64,000 nt of DNA from Cohnella sp. CFH 77786 (GCF_019400745.1 NZ_WJIB01000001.1:186001-250000), one strand, 5' to 3'. Shown: positions 53,284-62,682, numbered from the stretch's first letter. Made by a program: numbers and translations. Notes: generated by a model from the sequence alone, not told the origin.

Positions 53284-53772
53284 TTATTCGCCACCCTGCT
53301 CCGGAGCCAGCTTCCGGGCTTCGTACACGGATTCGGCCAAATCGACGAACAGGACGCCGTTCAGGTGATCCAATTCGTGCTGGAACGCCCGCGCCAGCAA
53401 ATCCGTGCCTTCGTACTGAACCGGGTTGCCGTGGCGGTCCTGGGCTTTGATCACGACTTTCCGGGCCCTTTTCACGTCCCCTTGCAGGCCGGGGATGCTC
53501 AGGCAGCCTTCGGGTCCGAACTGCTCCCCTTCCAGGCTCACGATTTCCGGGTTCACCAGTTCCAGCAGCCCGTGCTCCTCGTCGGCGTCCACCACGAAAA
53601 CCCGTTTCAAAATCCCCACTTGAGGCGCGGCAAGTCCGACGCCGTCGGCGTCGTACATCGTGTCCGCCATATCGTCCAGCAGCTTGTGCAGGTTGGCGTT
53701 GAACTTCGTCACTTCCTGCGCCCGCTCCCTCAGCACGGGGTCGGGATGTTTCACGATCATCCGGATGGCCAA
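53284..53772 (-). CDS. def: Peptide deformylase
   Basis: A 162-aa metalloenzyme that removes N-formyl groups from nascent proteins. Motifs: GVGLAAPQVGILKR, EGCLSIPG (metal Cys) and QHELDHLNGVLF (two metal His and catalytic Glu). TTG 53772 is chosen because it yields MAIRMIVKHPDPVLR, matching the family N-terminus, and has AAAGGA about 9 nt upstream; ATG 53793 would add seven residues with no ribosome site. Confidence 0.95.
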   Translation of the reverse strand: MAIRMIVKHPDPVLRERAQEVTKFNANLHKLLDDMADTMYDADGVGLAAPQVGILKRVFVVDADEEHGLLELVNPEIVSLEGEQFGPEGCLSIPGLQGDVKRARKVVIKAQDRHGNPVQYEGTDLLARAFQHELDHLNGVLFVDLAESVYEARKLAPEQGGE

Positions 53773-53797
53773 TTCGATCAGTCCTTTATTCAAGCGT

Positions 53798-56287
53798 TCA
53801 AAGCATCATTTGGGGATCCACGTCTACGGAGATTTGCACCCCTCCGCGTTTCGGCGCTTCGCCCATTTCGCGCAGCACTTCGGCTGTCAGGGCGCCCGCA
53901 TCGAGCTTTCCCCGATATTTTACCATACATTGAAAACGGTAGCGATCTTTCAGGCGTGGAATCGGGGAAGGAACCGGGCCGAGCACGTCCATCCCGGCTG
54001 CTTCCCCCGGCAAGGTGACGGAGGCGATGCCCAGCGCCTCGGCGCGCTGCCGCATCTTCCTTGCAAACATCTCCCCGGTCGACAGCAGCATCGGAACCGA
54101 TTCGTGGGAGAACGTGACCGAAATGAGCCTGCCGTAAGGCGGATACCCGAGCAACCGGCGCGTTTCCAGCTCCTGCCGCACGAAGCCGACGTAATCGTGG
54201 CCCGCGACGGACGCTACGGACACGTGCTCCGGATCGTACGTTTGGATCACGACTTCCCCCGGCAGCTCGTGTCTGCCCGCGCGGCCGGCCACTTGGGTGA
54301 GCAGCTGGAACGTCCGTTCGGCCGCGCGGAAATCCGGCAAGCGCAGCGCTGCGTCCGCCGCCAAAACGCCAACCAGCGTCACCCGCGGAAAATCGAGGCC
54401 TTTGGCCACCATCTGGGTTCCAAGGAGCACGTCGGCTTTCCGTTCACGGAACATCGTCAGCCACTTCTCGTGCGAACCTTTTTCGGAAGTCGTGTCCACG
54501 TCCATGCGGATCACCCGGATGCCCGGAAACGTCTCCGCCAGCGCCTCTTCCACCTTCTGCGTCCCCGTCCCGAAAAAGCGGATGTGCGGACTTTGGCAGG
54601 CCGGACACGACTCCGGCTCGCCCTCCGCGTACCCGCAGTAATGGCAGCGGAGATTACGGGAGCCCCGGTGGTACGTGAGCGCGATGTCGCAATGGGGACA
54701 AGAGCACGTATACCCGCACGAGCGGCACATGACGAAAGTGGAGTAGCCCCGGCGGTTGAGCAGCAGCACCGCCTGTTCCTCCCGGCGAAGCCGCTCCTCC
54801 AGCGCTTCTTTGAGGGCCCGGCTGAACATCGCCCGGTTGCCCAGCTTCAGCTCCTCCCGCATGTCCACGATCCGGACGTCCGGCAGCGGACGGTCCGCGA
54901 CCCGCTCGGGCAGTCTCACATATTGAATATCCCCCGCATACCCGCCGCCCTCCGCCGCCGCGGCGAAGCTTTCCAAAGAAGGGGTCGCGGAGCCCAGCAC
55001 GACGACCGCCCCGTTCATGCGGGCTCGTTCCGCGGCGACGTCTCGGGCGTGGTATTTCGGGCTTTCCTCTTGCTTATAGGAGGTTTCGTGTTCCTCGTCG
55101 ATGACGATCAGGCCGATTCGGGAAAAAGGGGCGAACACCGCGGAACGGGCGCCGACCGCCACTTGGGCGCGTCCTTCCCGGATTTTGCGCCATTCGTCGT
55201 ACCTCTCCCCTTGGGACAGGCGGCTGTGGAGCACGGCTACCCGGGCGCCGAACCGGCTTTTGAACCGCTCCACCATCTGCGGCGTCAAAGCGATTTCCGG
55301 TACGAGCACGATCGCTTCGCGCCCTTGCTCCAGGCATTGCTGGATCGCTTGCAGGTAAATTTCCGTTTTGCCGCTTCCCGTTACGCCGTGCAGCAGAAAC
55401 ACCCGATGCCGCCGTTCGGACAGCGACTCCGCGATCGGGTCCAGCGCCGCCCGCTGCGCAGGCGTCAGGGGAAGCGGCGCGGAAACCGGAAAATCGCGCC
55501 CCTGATACGGATCGCGGTCTTCCGTCACCTGGCGGATTTCCAGCGCCCCCTTCTCCCCGAGCGCCCGGATGACCTGCGCGCTCACGCCCGCCGACTCCGA
55601 CAGCTCCGCCAACGCCACCGGCTCCGGGCGTTCGGCCAAATAGGCCAGCACTTCCTTCTGTTTGCGCGCGCCCGCCGGAAAATGCGCCAGCAGCTCCCGC
55701 AGCTTGTCCGCGTCAGGCGGAAAAACGGTCGCCACCGTTTTGACCGACAGCCGGTCTTCGACCTGCTGCCTTTCGGTTAAACGGCCTTCCTTCAGCCAAC
55801 GTTTGAGCAGCGGCCCGCTATCCGGAAACTGCTGCATGAGCGCGGACCATTTGACCGCCGAACCTCGGCGGAATGCCTGCCAGACGGACGCCTCCGCACC
55901 CGTCTGATCCGCCGGCGCTTCGGCGCCTTCCGCGGGGGCGATATACTTCTCCATACGCCCCTTCAGCGCGGCCGGCAGCATCGCCTGCAAAGCCACGACG
56001 AGCGGGCACACCCAGCGCCGGCTCATCCACGCTCCGAGTTCGACGAGCTCCGGCGTCAGCGGCGGCAAAGCGTCGAGCACGTCCGCAATCGGCTTCAGGC
56101 GGCCGCGCTCCACTTCCGCTTCCTCCGCGAACCCGGTCACGAAGCCCTGCAGCGTCCGCCCGGCGAACGGCACGGCGACGCGGCTGCCCGCTTCGGTCCA
56201 CGCAGCCAGCCGCTCGGGCACTTCATAATCAAAAGGCCGATCCGTCTCGCGGGTCGGCACGTCTACGATCACTCTGGCGATCATCAT
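53798..56287 (-). CDS. priA: Primosomal protein N' (replication restart helicase PriA)
   Basis: An 829-aa helicase that restarts collapsed replication forks. N-terminal DNA-binding domain, then Walker A LLHGVTGSGKTEIYL, DEEH in VIDEEHETSYKQ, a zinc-binding insert with eight Cys (CRSCGYTCSCPHC ... CHYCGYAEG ... CPAC), and the C-terminal helicase lobe. ATG 56287 overlaps the coaBC stop as ATGA. Normal length. Confidence 0.96.
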   Translation of the reverse strand: MMIARVIVDVPTRETDRPFDYEVPERLAAWTEAGSRVAVPFAGRTLQGFVTGFAEEAEVERGRLKPIADVLDALPPLTPELVELGAWMSRRWVCPLVVALQAMLPAALKGRMEKYIAPAEGAEAPADQTGAEASVWQAFRRGSAVKWSALMQQFPDSGPLLKRWLKEGRLTERQQVEDRLSVKTVATVFPPDADKLRELLAHFPAGARKQKEVLAYLAERPEPVALAELSESAGVSAQVIRALGEKGALEIRQVTEDRDPYQGRDFPVSAPLPLTPAQRAALDPIAESLSERRHRVFLLHGVTGSGKTEIYLQAIQQCLEQGREAIVLVPEIALTPQMVERFKSRFGARVAVLHSRLSQGERYDEWRKIREGRAQVAVGARSAVFAPFSRIGLIVIDEEHETSYKQEESPKYHARDVAAERARMNGAVVVLGSATPSLESFAAAAEGGGYAGDIQYVRLPERVADRPLPDVRIVDMREELKLGNRAMFSRALKEALEERLRREEQAVLLLNRRGYSTFVMCRSCGYTCSCPHCDIALTYHRGSRNLRCHYCGYAEGEPESCPACQSPHIRFFGTGTQKVEEALAETFPGIRVIRMDVDTTSEKGSHEKWLTMFRERKADVLLGTQMVAKGLDFPRVTLVGVLAADAALRLPDFRAAERTFQLLTQVAGRAGRHELPGEVVIQTYDPEHVSVASVAGHDYVGFVRQELETRRLLGYPPYGRLISVTFSHESVPMLLSTGEMFARKMRQRAEALGIASVTLPGEAAGMDVLGPVPSPIPRLKDRYRFQCMVKYRGKLDAGALTAEVLREMGEAPKRGGVQISVDVDPQMML

Positions 56288-57507
56288 GCTTGCTTCATCC
56301 GTTCCGCGGCCAGCTGCCAAATCCGCTCCGCGACCCATCGCTTGGCGGAGAGCGGAATACTTTCGACCAGCCCTTCGGGAGCGTAGACGGACGCAATGTT
56401 CGTGTCCGTTCCGAACCCGGCGCCCGGCAGCGAAACGTCATTGGCGACGATCAGGTCGCATTTTTTGCGCTTCAGCTTGTCCATCGCGTATTTCTCGAGA
56501 TCGCCCGTCTCCGCGGCGAAGCCGATCGTGAACGGCGCTTTCCCGTCCGGATGGGCCGCTTTCCAATCGCCGATCGCCTGCAAGATGTCGGGATTGCGGA
56601 CGAACTCCACCGTAAGCGTTTCCCCGTCTTTCTTCATTTTGGTATCGTGCCTGACGAGCGGACGGTAATCGGCTACCGCCGCAGCTTTGACGATGACGTC
56701 CGCGTCGCCGAGTCGTTTCGTAACCTCGTCGAACATGTCCGCCGCCGATTCGACCCGGACGACGTTAACGCCGCCCGGCGGCCGTTCGTCCGTCCTCGCG
56801 CAGATGAGCGTCACCTCGGCTCCGTATTCGCGGGCGGTTTCCGCCAAGGCGAACCCCATTTTGCCGGAGGAATCGTTCGTGACGTAACGGACGGGATCGA
56901 TCCGCTCCACGGTGCCGCCGGCCGTGACGACAATCTTGAGCCCGGCAAGGAGGCGCGGTCCGGCAAGCAACGATGCCGCCGCTTCCGCGATTTCTTCCGG
57001 CTCCGCCAGTCGGCCCTTGCCGACGTAGCCGCAGGCGAGCTGGCCCGTTCCCGGCTCGACGAAGCGAACGCCCCGCGACGCAAGCTTGAGGACGTTGTCC
57101 ACCACGGCGGGATGTTCCCACATATGTACGTTCATGGCCGGCGCCACGACGATCGGAGCCGTCGTCGCCAGCAGCGTCGTGCTGAGCATGTCGTCGGCGA
57201 TGCCGGCCGCCATTTTTCCGATGACGTTGGCGGTGGCCGGGGCGACGATGACGAGATCCGCGGCGTCCGCCCAATCGATGTGCTGCACGACCGACGGATC
57301 CCGTTCGTCGAACACGTCCGTCGCGACCGGATGGCGGGACAGCGTCTGAAGCGTCAGCGGCGTGACGAAGCGCGCGGCCCCATCCGTCATGATGACGCGG
57401 ACCTGCGCTCCCCATGATACGAGACGGCTGCACAGCGTCGCCGCCTTATAGGCGGCAATGCCGCCCGAGATGCCGAGCACGATCGTTTTTCCCGTCAGCG
57501 GCTTCAA
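56284..57507 (-). CDS. coaBC: Bifunctional phosphopantothenoylcysteine decarboxylase / phosphopantothenate-cysteine ligase
   Basis: A 407-aa coenzyme A biosynthesis enzyme. The flavin-dependent CoaC domain (~1-180) has VLGISGGIAAYKAATL, the catalytic His in VQHIDWADAADL, PAMNVHMWEHPA, and active Cys in GTGQLACGYVGKGR. The CoaB domain follows (VVTAGGTVERIDPVRYVTN). TTG 57507 is chosen for GGGAGGGAG upstream and a match to the family start. ATGA overlap with priA downstream. Confidence 0.95.
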   Translation of the reverse strand: MKPLTGKTIVLGISGGIAAYKAATLCSRLVSWGAQVRVIMTDGAARFVTPLTLQTLSRHPVATDVFDERDPSVVQHIDWADAADLVIVAPATANVIGKMAAGIADDMLSTTLLATTAPIVVAPAMNVHMWEHPAVVDNVLKLASRGVRFVEPGTGQLACGYVGKGRLAEPEEIAEAAASLLAGPRLLAGLKIVVTAGGTVERIDPVRYVTNDSSGKMGFALAETAREYGAEVTLICARTDERPPGGVNVVRVESAADMFDEVTKRLGDADVIVKAAAVADYRPLVRHDTKMKKDGETLTVEFVRNPDILQAIGDWKAAHPDGKAPFTIGFAAETGDLEKYAMDKLKRKKCDLIVANDVSLPGAGFGTDTNIASVYAPEGLVESIPLSAKRWVAERIWQLAAERMKQA

Positions 57508-57556
57508 CCGAATCTCCCTCCCGGTAAGTGCGAACATGAACTTTCCGCAAAGCTAG

Positions 57557-57580
57557 AAAAAAAACAACCGCAGGGGTTGT
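57557..57580 (-). terminator. Candidate terminator upstream of coaBC
   Basis: On the minus strand ACAACC pairs with GGTTGT around a 5-nt loop, followed by eight T residues. It lies between rpoZ and coaBC, so some transcripts may end here. Confidence 0.7.
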
Positions 57581-57640
57581 CCTTCCTCGATCAATCCGTA
57601 TTCATCCCTATTCGTTATTCATGACTGGTAAATCATCGAT

Positions 57641-57672
57641 CAAAACGGCATCTCTGCTCACAAGAGACGCCG
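57641..57672 (-). terminator. Candidate terminator just after rpoZ
   Basis: On the minus strand CGGCGTCTCT pairs with AGAGATGCCG (one G-T wobble) around a 12-nt region, followed by TTTTG, about 24 bp after the rpoZ stop. Confidence 0.6.
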
Positions 57673-57695
57673 AACTTGGACCGCGAGCTCTCGAC

Positions 57696-57896
57696 CTATT
57701 TGCCCAATTGCTCGATTTGCACGAAGTCGTGGTAAATTTCCTCCAGCGCGACGCCGACGACCTTGCGGGATTTGGGCGCCGACATTTCGGATTGTTTGCC
57801 GTCCCTCAGGGAGCGGGCCCTCTTCGATGCCGCCACGACCAGCGTGTATTTGCTGTCCACTTTGCGGACCAATTCGTCGATCGACGGGTACAACAT
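57696..57896 (-). CDS. rpoZ: RNA polymerase omega subunit
   Basis: A 66-aa subunit. MLYPSIDELVRKVDSKYTLV matches the Bacillus omega start, and the ALEEIYHDFV helix follows. ATG 57896 has GGAGAGGTGA upstream; it begins 5 bp after the gmk stop. Helps fold the beta' subunit. Confidence 0.93.
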   Translation of the reverse strand: MLYPSIDELVRKVDSKYTLVVAASKRARSLRDGKQSEMSAPKSRKVVGVALEEIYHDFVQIEQLGK

Positions 57897-57901
57897 GCTT
57901 T

Positions 57902-58537
57902 TCACCTCTCCGATACTTTTTGTGCGGGGGTCAAGTCTTTCAATTCGCGGAACAGCTCATGCAGGAATCTCTCGCGTTTGCAATGCTCCGCGGTGATAAT
58001 GGAAGCGATCCGGCCGCAAGCCGAATCGATCTCGTCGTTCACGACGGCGTAATCGTAATGGTACAGCAGGTTCATCTCTTCCACGGCGACGGACAGCCGA
58101 TGGTCGATCGTCGCCTGCGATTCCGTTCCCCTGCCGACGATGCGCTGCTTGAGCTCGTTCAAGGACGGCGGCAGCAGGAAGACGAACACGCCCTCCGGAA
58201 ATTTCTCTTTGACCTTCAGGGCGCCTTGCACTTCGATTTCGAGAATGATGTCTTTGCCTTCGGCAAGCGTCTTCTCGACGAATTCCCGCGGCGTGCCGTA
58301 ATAATTGCCGACGTACTCCGCGTATTCGAGCAAGGCGTCGCTGGCGATCATCTGCTGGAACTGCTCGCGTGTTTTGAAAAAATAATTCACGCCGTCCCGC
58401 TCGCCTTCCCGGGGCGCCCGGGTCGTAGCGGAAACGGAATAGATCAGCTCGGGATGCCGGCGCCTGAGTTCGCTGCACACGGTTCCCTTGCCGACGCCGG
58501 ATGGTCCGGACAATACGATCAGCAAACCTCTGTTCAT
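57902..58537 (-). CDS. gmk: Guanylate kinase
   Basis: A 211-aa enzyme that converts GMP to GDP. P-loop [16 protein letters not shown]-binding [13 protein letters not shown] and YFF, then [11 protein letters not shown] and the lid Arg residues. ATG 58537 has GGGGAGC 5 nt upstream and overlaps no gene; remA ends at 58551. Confidence 0.95.
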   Translation of the reverse strand: MNRGLLIVLSGPSGVGKGTVCSELRRRHPELIYSVSATTRAPREGERDGVNYFFKTREQFQQMIASDALLEYAEYVGNYYGTPREFVEKTLAEGKDIILEIEVQGALKVKEKFPEGVFVFLLPPSLNELKQRIVGRGTESQATIDHRLSVAVEEMNLLYHYDYAVVNDEIDSACGRIASIITAEHCKRERFLHELFRELKDLTPAQKVSER

Positions 58538-58550
58538 GGAGCTCCCCGAT

Positions 58551-58811
58551 TCATTCGTCATGTTCGTCGTCTTTGGTGGACAACCGGTGCGCGACCGTTT
58601 CCGGTTGGACAGCGGACAAGATCACATGGTCGCTGTCGGTAATGATGACGGCGCGCGTGCGGCGGCCATAAGTCGCGTCGATCAGCATGTGCCGGTCACG
58701 GGCTTCCTGGATGATGCGTTTGATCGGAGCGGATTCCGGACTTACGATGGAAATGATCCGGTTCGCCGATACGATGTTGCCGAAGCCGATGTTGATGAGC
58801 TTGATTGCCAT
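58551..58811 (-). CDS. remA: Extracellular matrix regulator RemA
   Basis: An 86-aa protein that matches RemA (YlzA), a DNA-binding regulator of biofilm matrix genes: [20 protein letters not shown] at the start, then [20 protein letters not shown]. Order remA-gmk-rpoZ-coaBC is the same as in Bacillus, but no YicC-family gene precedes it. Confidence 0.95.
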   Translation of the reverse strand: MAIKLINIGFGNIVSANRIISIVSPESAPIKRIIQEARDRHMLIDATYGRRTRAVIITDSDHVILSAVQPETVAHRLSTKDDEHDE

Positions 58812-58948
58812 GCAGCGTTTTCCCTCCGGTCTGTCCTCGTCAGCAGCTCCCGGGGCAGCCCGTAACTACGCTCCCATTGTTGCCGAAAGCGGCCCCCCGC
58901 ATACTGCGGGATGGATGCGGTTCCCACATCCGATTGATTTATTGCTTT

Positions 58949-58977
58949 ATTGTACTTCAAATCCATAGGACGGACAA
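58949..58977 (-). promoter_or_regulatory. SigA-type promoter of the remA-gmk-rpoZ operon
   Basis: On the minus strand TTGTCC (58972-58977), 17 nt spacer, TACAAT (58949-58954), about 135 bp before remA. Confidence 0.65.
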
Positions 58978-58995
58978 GAGCGCAGGAAAGCGCAT

Positions 58996-60882
58996 TTATT
59001 CTCCCCGGCACGCGCGCGCGCCCTTGCGGACAACATATTCCGTCAAAGCCGCTGTCATCTCGTAGAACAGGAACGGCGTGATCAGATAGATCCCGTTGAA
59101 ATGCGGCATCGCGGCGTCCAGAAGCTCCTGCGCGATGGCGACTCCTTCGGCGCGGCCGGCCGGTCCTTCCAGTCCGTTCATCCGCTTGCGGACTTCGTCG
59201 GACAGCTGGATGCCCGGCACTTCGTTATGCAGGTATTCCGCGTTGCGTCCGCTGGCCAGCGGCATGATCCCGATGAAAATCGGCACACCGATATGCCTTG
59301 TCGATTCCGCGATCTTCTCGATAAGGGCCGGATCGTACACCGGCTGCGTCATGATGTAGTCGGCTCCGGAAGCCACCTTGCGCTCCAGCCGCTGAACCGC
59401 CTTGTCCAGATGCTTCACGTTCGGGTTGAACGCGGCCCCGACGACGAATTTCGCCTTCTGCTTGAGCGGCTTGCCGGAGAATGCCACGCCTTCGTTCAGC
59501 TGCTTGATCATGCGGATAATTTCGAATGAGGTCAAATCGTACACCGAGCTGGAGCCCGGCAAATCCCCGAACTTGGCCGGATCCCCCGTCACCGCGAGCA
59601 CGTGGTCGATGCCGAGGGCGTCGAAGCCCATCATGTGCGACTGCGTGCCGATCAGGTTCCGGTCCCGGCAAGCGATATGGGCGAGCGCCCGGATGCCGAT
59701 CCGCTCCTTGACGAGGGCGCCGAGCGCCATGTTGCTCATCCGCGTGACGGCCAAGGAATTGTCGGCCATCGTCAGCGCGTCCGCACCCGCGGCCTTCAGC
59801 GCTTCAGCCCCTTGCATAAACCGCGCGATATCGAGGTCGCGCGGCGGGTCCAGCTCCACGATCACGGTGTGGCGCTGCCGGACCAGATCGACGAGGCTCG
59901 GCTCGCCTCCGCCTTCCGCGCCTCCCTCCGCGACGGCAACGGGCGGCTCGGCCGGTTGGGCAGCCGTCTCCGACACGGTCTGCGTTGCCGGAGGGCGCTG
60001 CGAATCCGGCGCCGGAACGTAATTCCGCAGCGCATGGGCGATCGCTTCGATGTGCTCCGGCGTCGTGCCGCAGCAACCGCCGATGAGCCGCGAGCCGAGA
60101 TCCGCGAATCGGATCGCCGATTGGGCGAAATATTCCGGCGAAGCCGAATAGACGACCTTGCCGTCCACGTAATCGGGAATGCCCGCGTTCGGAAACACGC
60201 TGAGGGGAGCCCCGAGGTCCCGCGGAATCGTCTCCATCGCGCGAAGGATCGCATTCGGACCGCTTCGGCAGTTGAAGCCGATCACGTCGGCACCTTCTCC
60301 CTTGAGCCTCTGGAACGCTTCCCCCAGCGGCACGCCGTCATGCGTCCGCGCGACGTCTTCCACCGCGAATTGGCAAATGACCGGGATGTCGCTCCGGTCC
60401 CGGATCAGCCGAAGGGCGAGCGACAGCTCCTCCAAGTCGAAGAACGTTTCCAGCAGCAAGCCGTCCGGCTTCGCCGCCAGCAGCGCGCCGATCTGCTCCT
60501 CGAAATCCCGCTTGATCCCCGACATGCGCACGTGTTTGCGTCGTCCGGCGCGGAACGCGCCGATCGCGCCGACGACATAAGCGGCGTCACCCGCGGCCTG
60601 ACGCGCGATCGCGACGCCCGCGGCGTTGATGTCTTCCGTTTTTTTCTCCAGCCCGTATTTGGACAGTTTCCCATGCTGCGCGGAAAACGTATTGGTCTCG
60701 ATCACTTCGGCGCCGGCCTTGACATAACGGCGGTGGACGTCGGCGATGACGCCCGGTTTCAAAAGGTTGAACTCCTCATACGACACGCCGACCGGAAACC
60801 CGAGCTGGTACAGGTACGTTCCCATCGCCCCGTCGCCCACCAGAGGTTTCTCCCGCAGCGCCGCGCGCAAATCCGCTTTCAT
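58996..60882 (-). CDS. yitJ: Bifunctional homocysteine S-methyltransferase / 5,10-methylenetetrahydrofolate reductase
   Basis: A 628-aa fusion of two methionine-cycle enzymes. Residues ~1-290 form the homocysteine methyltransferase barrel with GDGAMGTYLYQLG and the zinc Cys in GFNCRSGP and IGGCCGTTPEH. After an Ala/Pro/Gly linker (~295-325), residues ~330-628 form the FAD-dependent MTHF reductase (VELDPPRDLD, AHIACRDRN, GDPAKFGD, YIMTQPVYD). ATG 60882 (MKADLRAALREKPLVGDGAMG) fits the family. Upstream there are only about 70 bp before the next terminator; no S-box riboswitch is visible. Confidence 0.93.
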   Translation of the reverse strand: MKADLRAALREKPLVGDGAMGTYLYQLGFPVGVSYEEFNLLKPGVIADVHRRYVKAGAEVIETNTFSAQHGKLSKYGLEKKTEDINAAGVAIARQAAGDAAYVVGAIGAFRAGRRKHVRMSGIKRDFEEQIGALLAAKPDGLLLETFFDLEELSLALRLIRDRSDIPVICQFAVEDVARTHDGVPLGEAFQRLKGEGADVIGFNCRSGPNAILRAMETIPRDLGAPLSVFPNAGIPDYVDGKVVYSASPEYFAQSAIRFADLGSRLIGGCCGTTPEHIEAIAHALRNYVPAPDSQRPPATQTVSETAAQPAEPPVAVAEGGAEGGGEPSLVDLVRQRHTVIVELDPPRDLDIARFMQGAEALKAAGADALTMADNSLAVTRMSNMALGALVKERIGIRALAHIACRDRNLIGTQSHMMGFDALGIDHVLAVTGDPAKFGDLPGSSSVYDLTSFEIIRMIKQLNEGVAFSGKPLKQKAKFVVGAAFNPNVKHLDKAVQRLERKVASGADYIMTQPVYDPALIEKIAESTRHIGVPIFIGIMPLASGRNAEYLHNEVPGIQLSDEVRKRMNGLEGPAGRAEGVAIAQELLDAAMPHFNGIYLITPFLFYEMTAALTEYVVRKGARACRGE

Positions 60883-60952
60883 GAAGCTTCCCCATCCATT
60901 CCATCCGTAAAGTAATTATTAATGTAGCATAATTCCTTAGCCATTAAAATGG

Positions 60953-60979
60953 AAAAACCCGACCAAGTTCGATCGGGTT
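60953..60979 (-). terminator. Terminator of the MFS gene
   Basis: On the minus strand AACCCGA pairs with TCGGGTT (in the sequence between 60956 and 60979), followed by TTTTCC. About 27 bp after the MFS stop at 61006. Confidence 0.75.
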
Positions 60980-61005
60980 CATAGGAATTCCGAAAAAACG
61001 GGCGC

Positions 61006-62202
61006 TTAAGCTTCCGCTTTCTTCAGGTTCGGTTCCGGCGCGCCCGCCCGGGATCGTGCCCGCGCCAGCCCCAAGGCCATGGCGGCCGTCGCCGCGGCGA
61101 CGATAACGCCGGCCGCTCCCAGCCAGCTGACGGACGACAGCGACCATTGCTCCACGACGACGCCGCCGATGCCCGCGCCCGCCGCCATCGCCAGCTGCAG
61201 CACGGAAGTGTTTAGGCTGAGCATGATGCCGGAAGCTTCCGGGGAGAGCGTCATCAGATAGTATTGCTGAGTCGGTCCGGACGACCACGCGGAGAACGCC
61301 CACAGCATCAGGATTGGAAACACGACTGCGGCCGAGTGGGCTCCCGCGGTCAGCAAGACCAACGACAAGGCATGGAGCAGCATGCCGCCGACCAGCGTCC
61401 GGGCAACGCCCCACCGGTCCGTGCTGAACCCCCCAAGCTTCGAGCCGATCAAGCTGGCCACGCCGAAAGCGAACAGCGCGATGCTGACTTCCCGTTCATT
61501 CATCCCTGTAATGTTAAGCAAAAAGGGCGAAATGTACGTATAAGCGATGGAGTAGCCGAATATCCAGAAGAAGGTGATCCCCAGGGCCACGACGATTTTC
61601 CGGTCGCCGAGCAGCGACAATTGCTGTCTGATCGGTACCGGCTCCTCTCCGTCCGACCGCGGAATCGCGCGGTAGACGACAACCATCGCCAACACGCCGA
61701 GCACGCCGATCCCCAAGAAGATCACTTTCCAATCGAAAGCGGCGGCGACGACCCGGCCGAGCGGGACCCCGACGATGAGGGCGGTGCTAAACCCCATGAC
61801 CAGCGTGGCGATGGCGCTTGCTTGTTTTCCCGGCTGTGCCAGCTGAGCGGCGACCGTCAAGGCGACGACGACGAACAGCCCCGTGCTGAGCGCCAGAATG
61901 ACCCGCGATCCCATGAGCGGGATGAATCCCGGCGCCGCGACGGCGATCAGATTGCCCGCGGCGAACGCGCCAAGCGCGGACACCAGCACTTTCCTGCGCT
62001 CCATCCGCGCGGTCAACGCCATCAGAATCGGCGTTCCGAACGCGTACGCGATCGAGAAAACGGTAATCAACTGGCCGGCCGCCGCAAGCGAGACGCCGAC
62101 GTCCTCCGAAATCATATCCAATATGCCGGCAATGATGAACTCCGACGTTCCGACCAGGAAGCTGACGGCAGCCAACAAGTAGATTTTCCACGTATTCGAC
62201 AT
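61006..62202 (-). CDS. MFS efflux transporter (DHA1 type)
   Basis: A 398-aa membrane protein with 12 predicted segments. Early motif FLVGTSEFIIAGILDMI is typical of the AraJ/YdhP/YceI-type DHA1 exporters, and TARMERRKVLV is the family loop 2-3 motif. It follows the ArsR-type regulator by about 80 bp on the same strand, with a palindromic operator in between, so it is the regulated efflux pump. The substrate is unknown. Confidence 0.88.
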   Translation of the reverse strand: MSNTWKIYLLAAVSFLVGTSEFIIAGILDMISEDVGVSLAAAGQLITVFSIAYAFGTPILMALTARMERRKVLVSALGAFAAGNLIAVAAPGFIPLMGSRVILALSTGLFVVVALTVAAQLAQPGKQASAIATLVMGFSTALIVGVPLGRVVAAAFDWKVIFLGIGVLGVLAMVVVYRAIPRSDGEEPVPIRQQLSLLGDRKIVVALGITFFWIFGYSIAYTYISPFLLNITGMNEREVSIALFAFGVASLIGSKLGGFSTDRWGVARTLVGGMLLHALSLVLLTAGAHSAAVVFPILMLWAFSAWSSGPTQQYYLMTLSPEASGIMLSLNTSVLQLAMAAGAGIGGVVVEQWSLSSVSWLGAAGVIVAAATAAMALGLARARSRAGAPEPNLKKAEA

Positions 62203-62239
62203 TTTGTTTGAACTCCTTCCCCACTCCGTACTGTTTTTA

Positions 62240-62261
62240 TATTTCTAAAAATATAGAAATA
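62240..62261. promoter_or_regulatory. Probable ArsR-family operator upstream of the MFS gene
   Basis: TATTTC-N10-GAAATA within a longer perfect palindrome ATATTTCTA / TAGAAATAT (62239-62262, 6-nt centre). The same TATTTC-N10-GAAATA pattern recurs at 62593-62614. Confidence 0.75.
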
Positions 62262-62281
62262 TCGACAAAAAAATGACTCCG

Positions 62282-62563
62282 TTACTCCAGCAAATAAGGG
62301 GCGTATTTCCGCGCCACCTCGCGGTTCACGCAGTAGTAAATATAGGTTCCGTCCTTTCGGAGGTCCAGAAGTCCGCAATCCGTGAGTTGCTTCAGATGGT
62401 GGGACAATGTGGAGCCGGCTACCGATTCCAGCTTGCTTCCGATGTCGGAACAGCACAGATTTTTCTCCCCGTTCAGGAGCCGGACGATTTTGAGGCGCGT
62501 GGGTTCGCCGAGCGCTTTGTACACTTTCACGGCTTGTCGGAGTTCAGCGGAGTCTTCTGCCAC
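62282..62563 (-). CDS. ArsR family winged-helix repressor
   Basis: A 93-aa repressor. ALGEPTRLKIVRLL is the family opening, and the recognition region is STLSHHLKQLTDCGLLDLRK with the wing GTYIYYCVN. KNLCCSDIG carries two adjacent Cys where arsenic/cadmium sensors have ELCVCDL, so a thiol-based or metal signal is possible but not established. GTG 62563 is chosen for GAAGGTGA 7 nt upstream; ATG 62593 lies inside the operator palindrome and has no ribosome site. Confidence 0.85.
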   Translation of the reverse strand: MAEDSAELRQAVKVYKALGEPTRLKIVRLLNGEKNLCCSDIGSKLESVAGSTLSHHLKQLTDCGLLDLRKDGTYIYYCVNREVARKYAPYLLE

Positions 62564-62592
62564 GATCGATTCACCTTCGCCGGTAAATTTCA

Positions 62593-62614
62593 TATTTCTA
62601 AAATCATTGAAATA
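62593..62614. promoter_or_regulatory. Probable ArsR-family operator upstream of the regulator gene
   Basis: TATTTC (62593-62598), exactly 10 nt, GAAATA (62609-62614), matching the element at 62240-62261 in half-sites and spacing. It overlaps where the regulator's promoter should be, implying autorepression. Confidence 0.72.
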
Positions 62615-62682
62615 AGAATAACATATGTTTCCTGAAACGTAAACAGAGGGCGCCAAAATTGTTTTGCGAGTGGAATGGCGCT

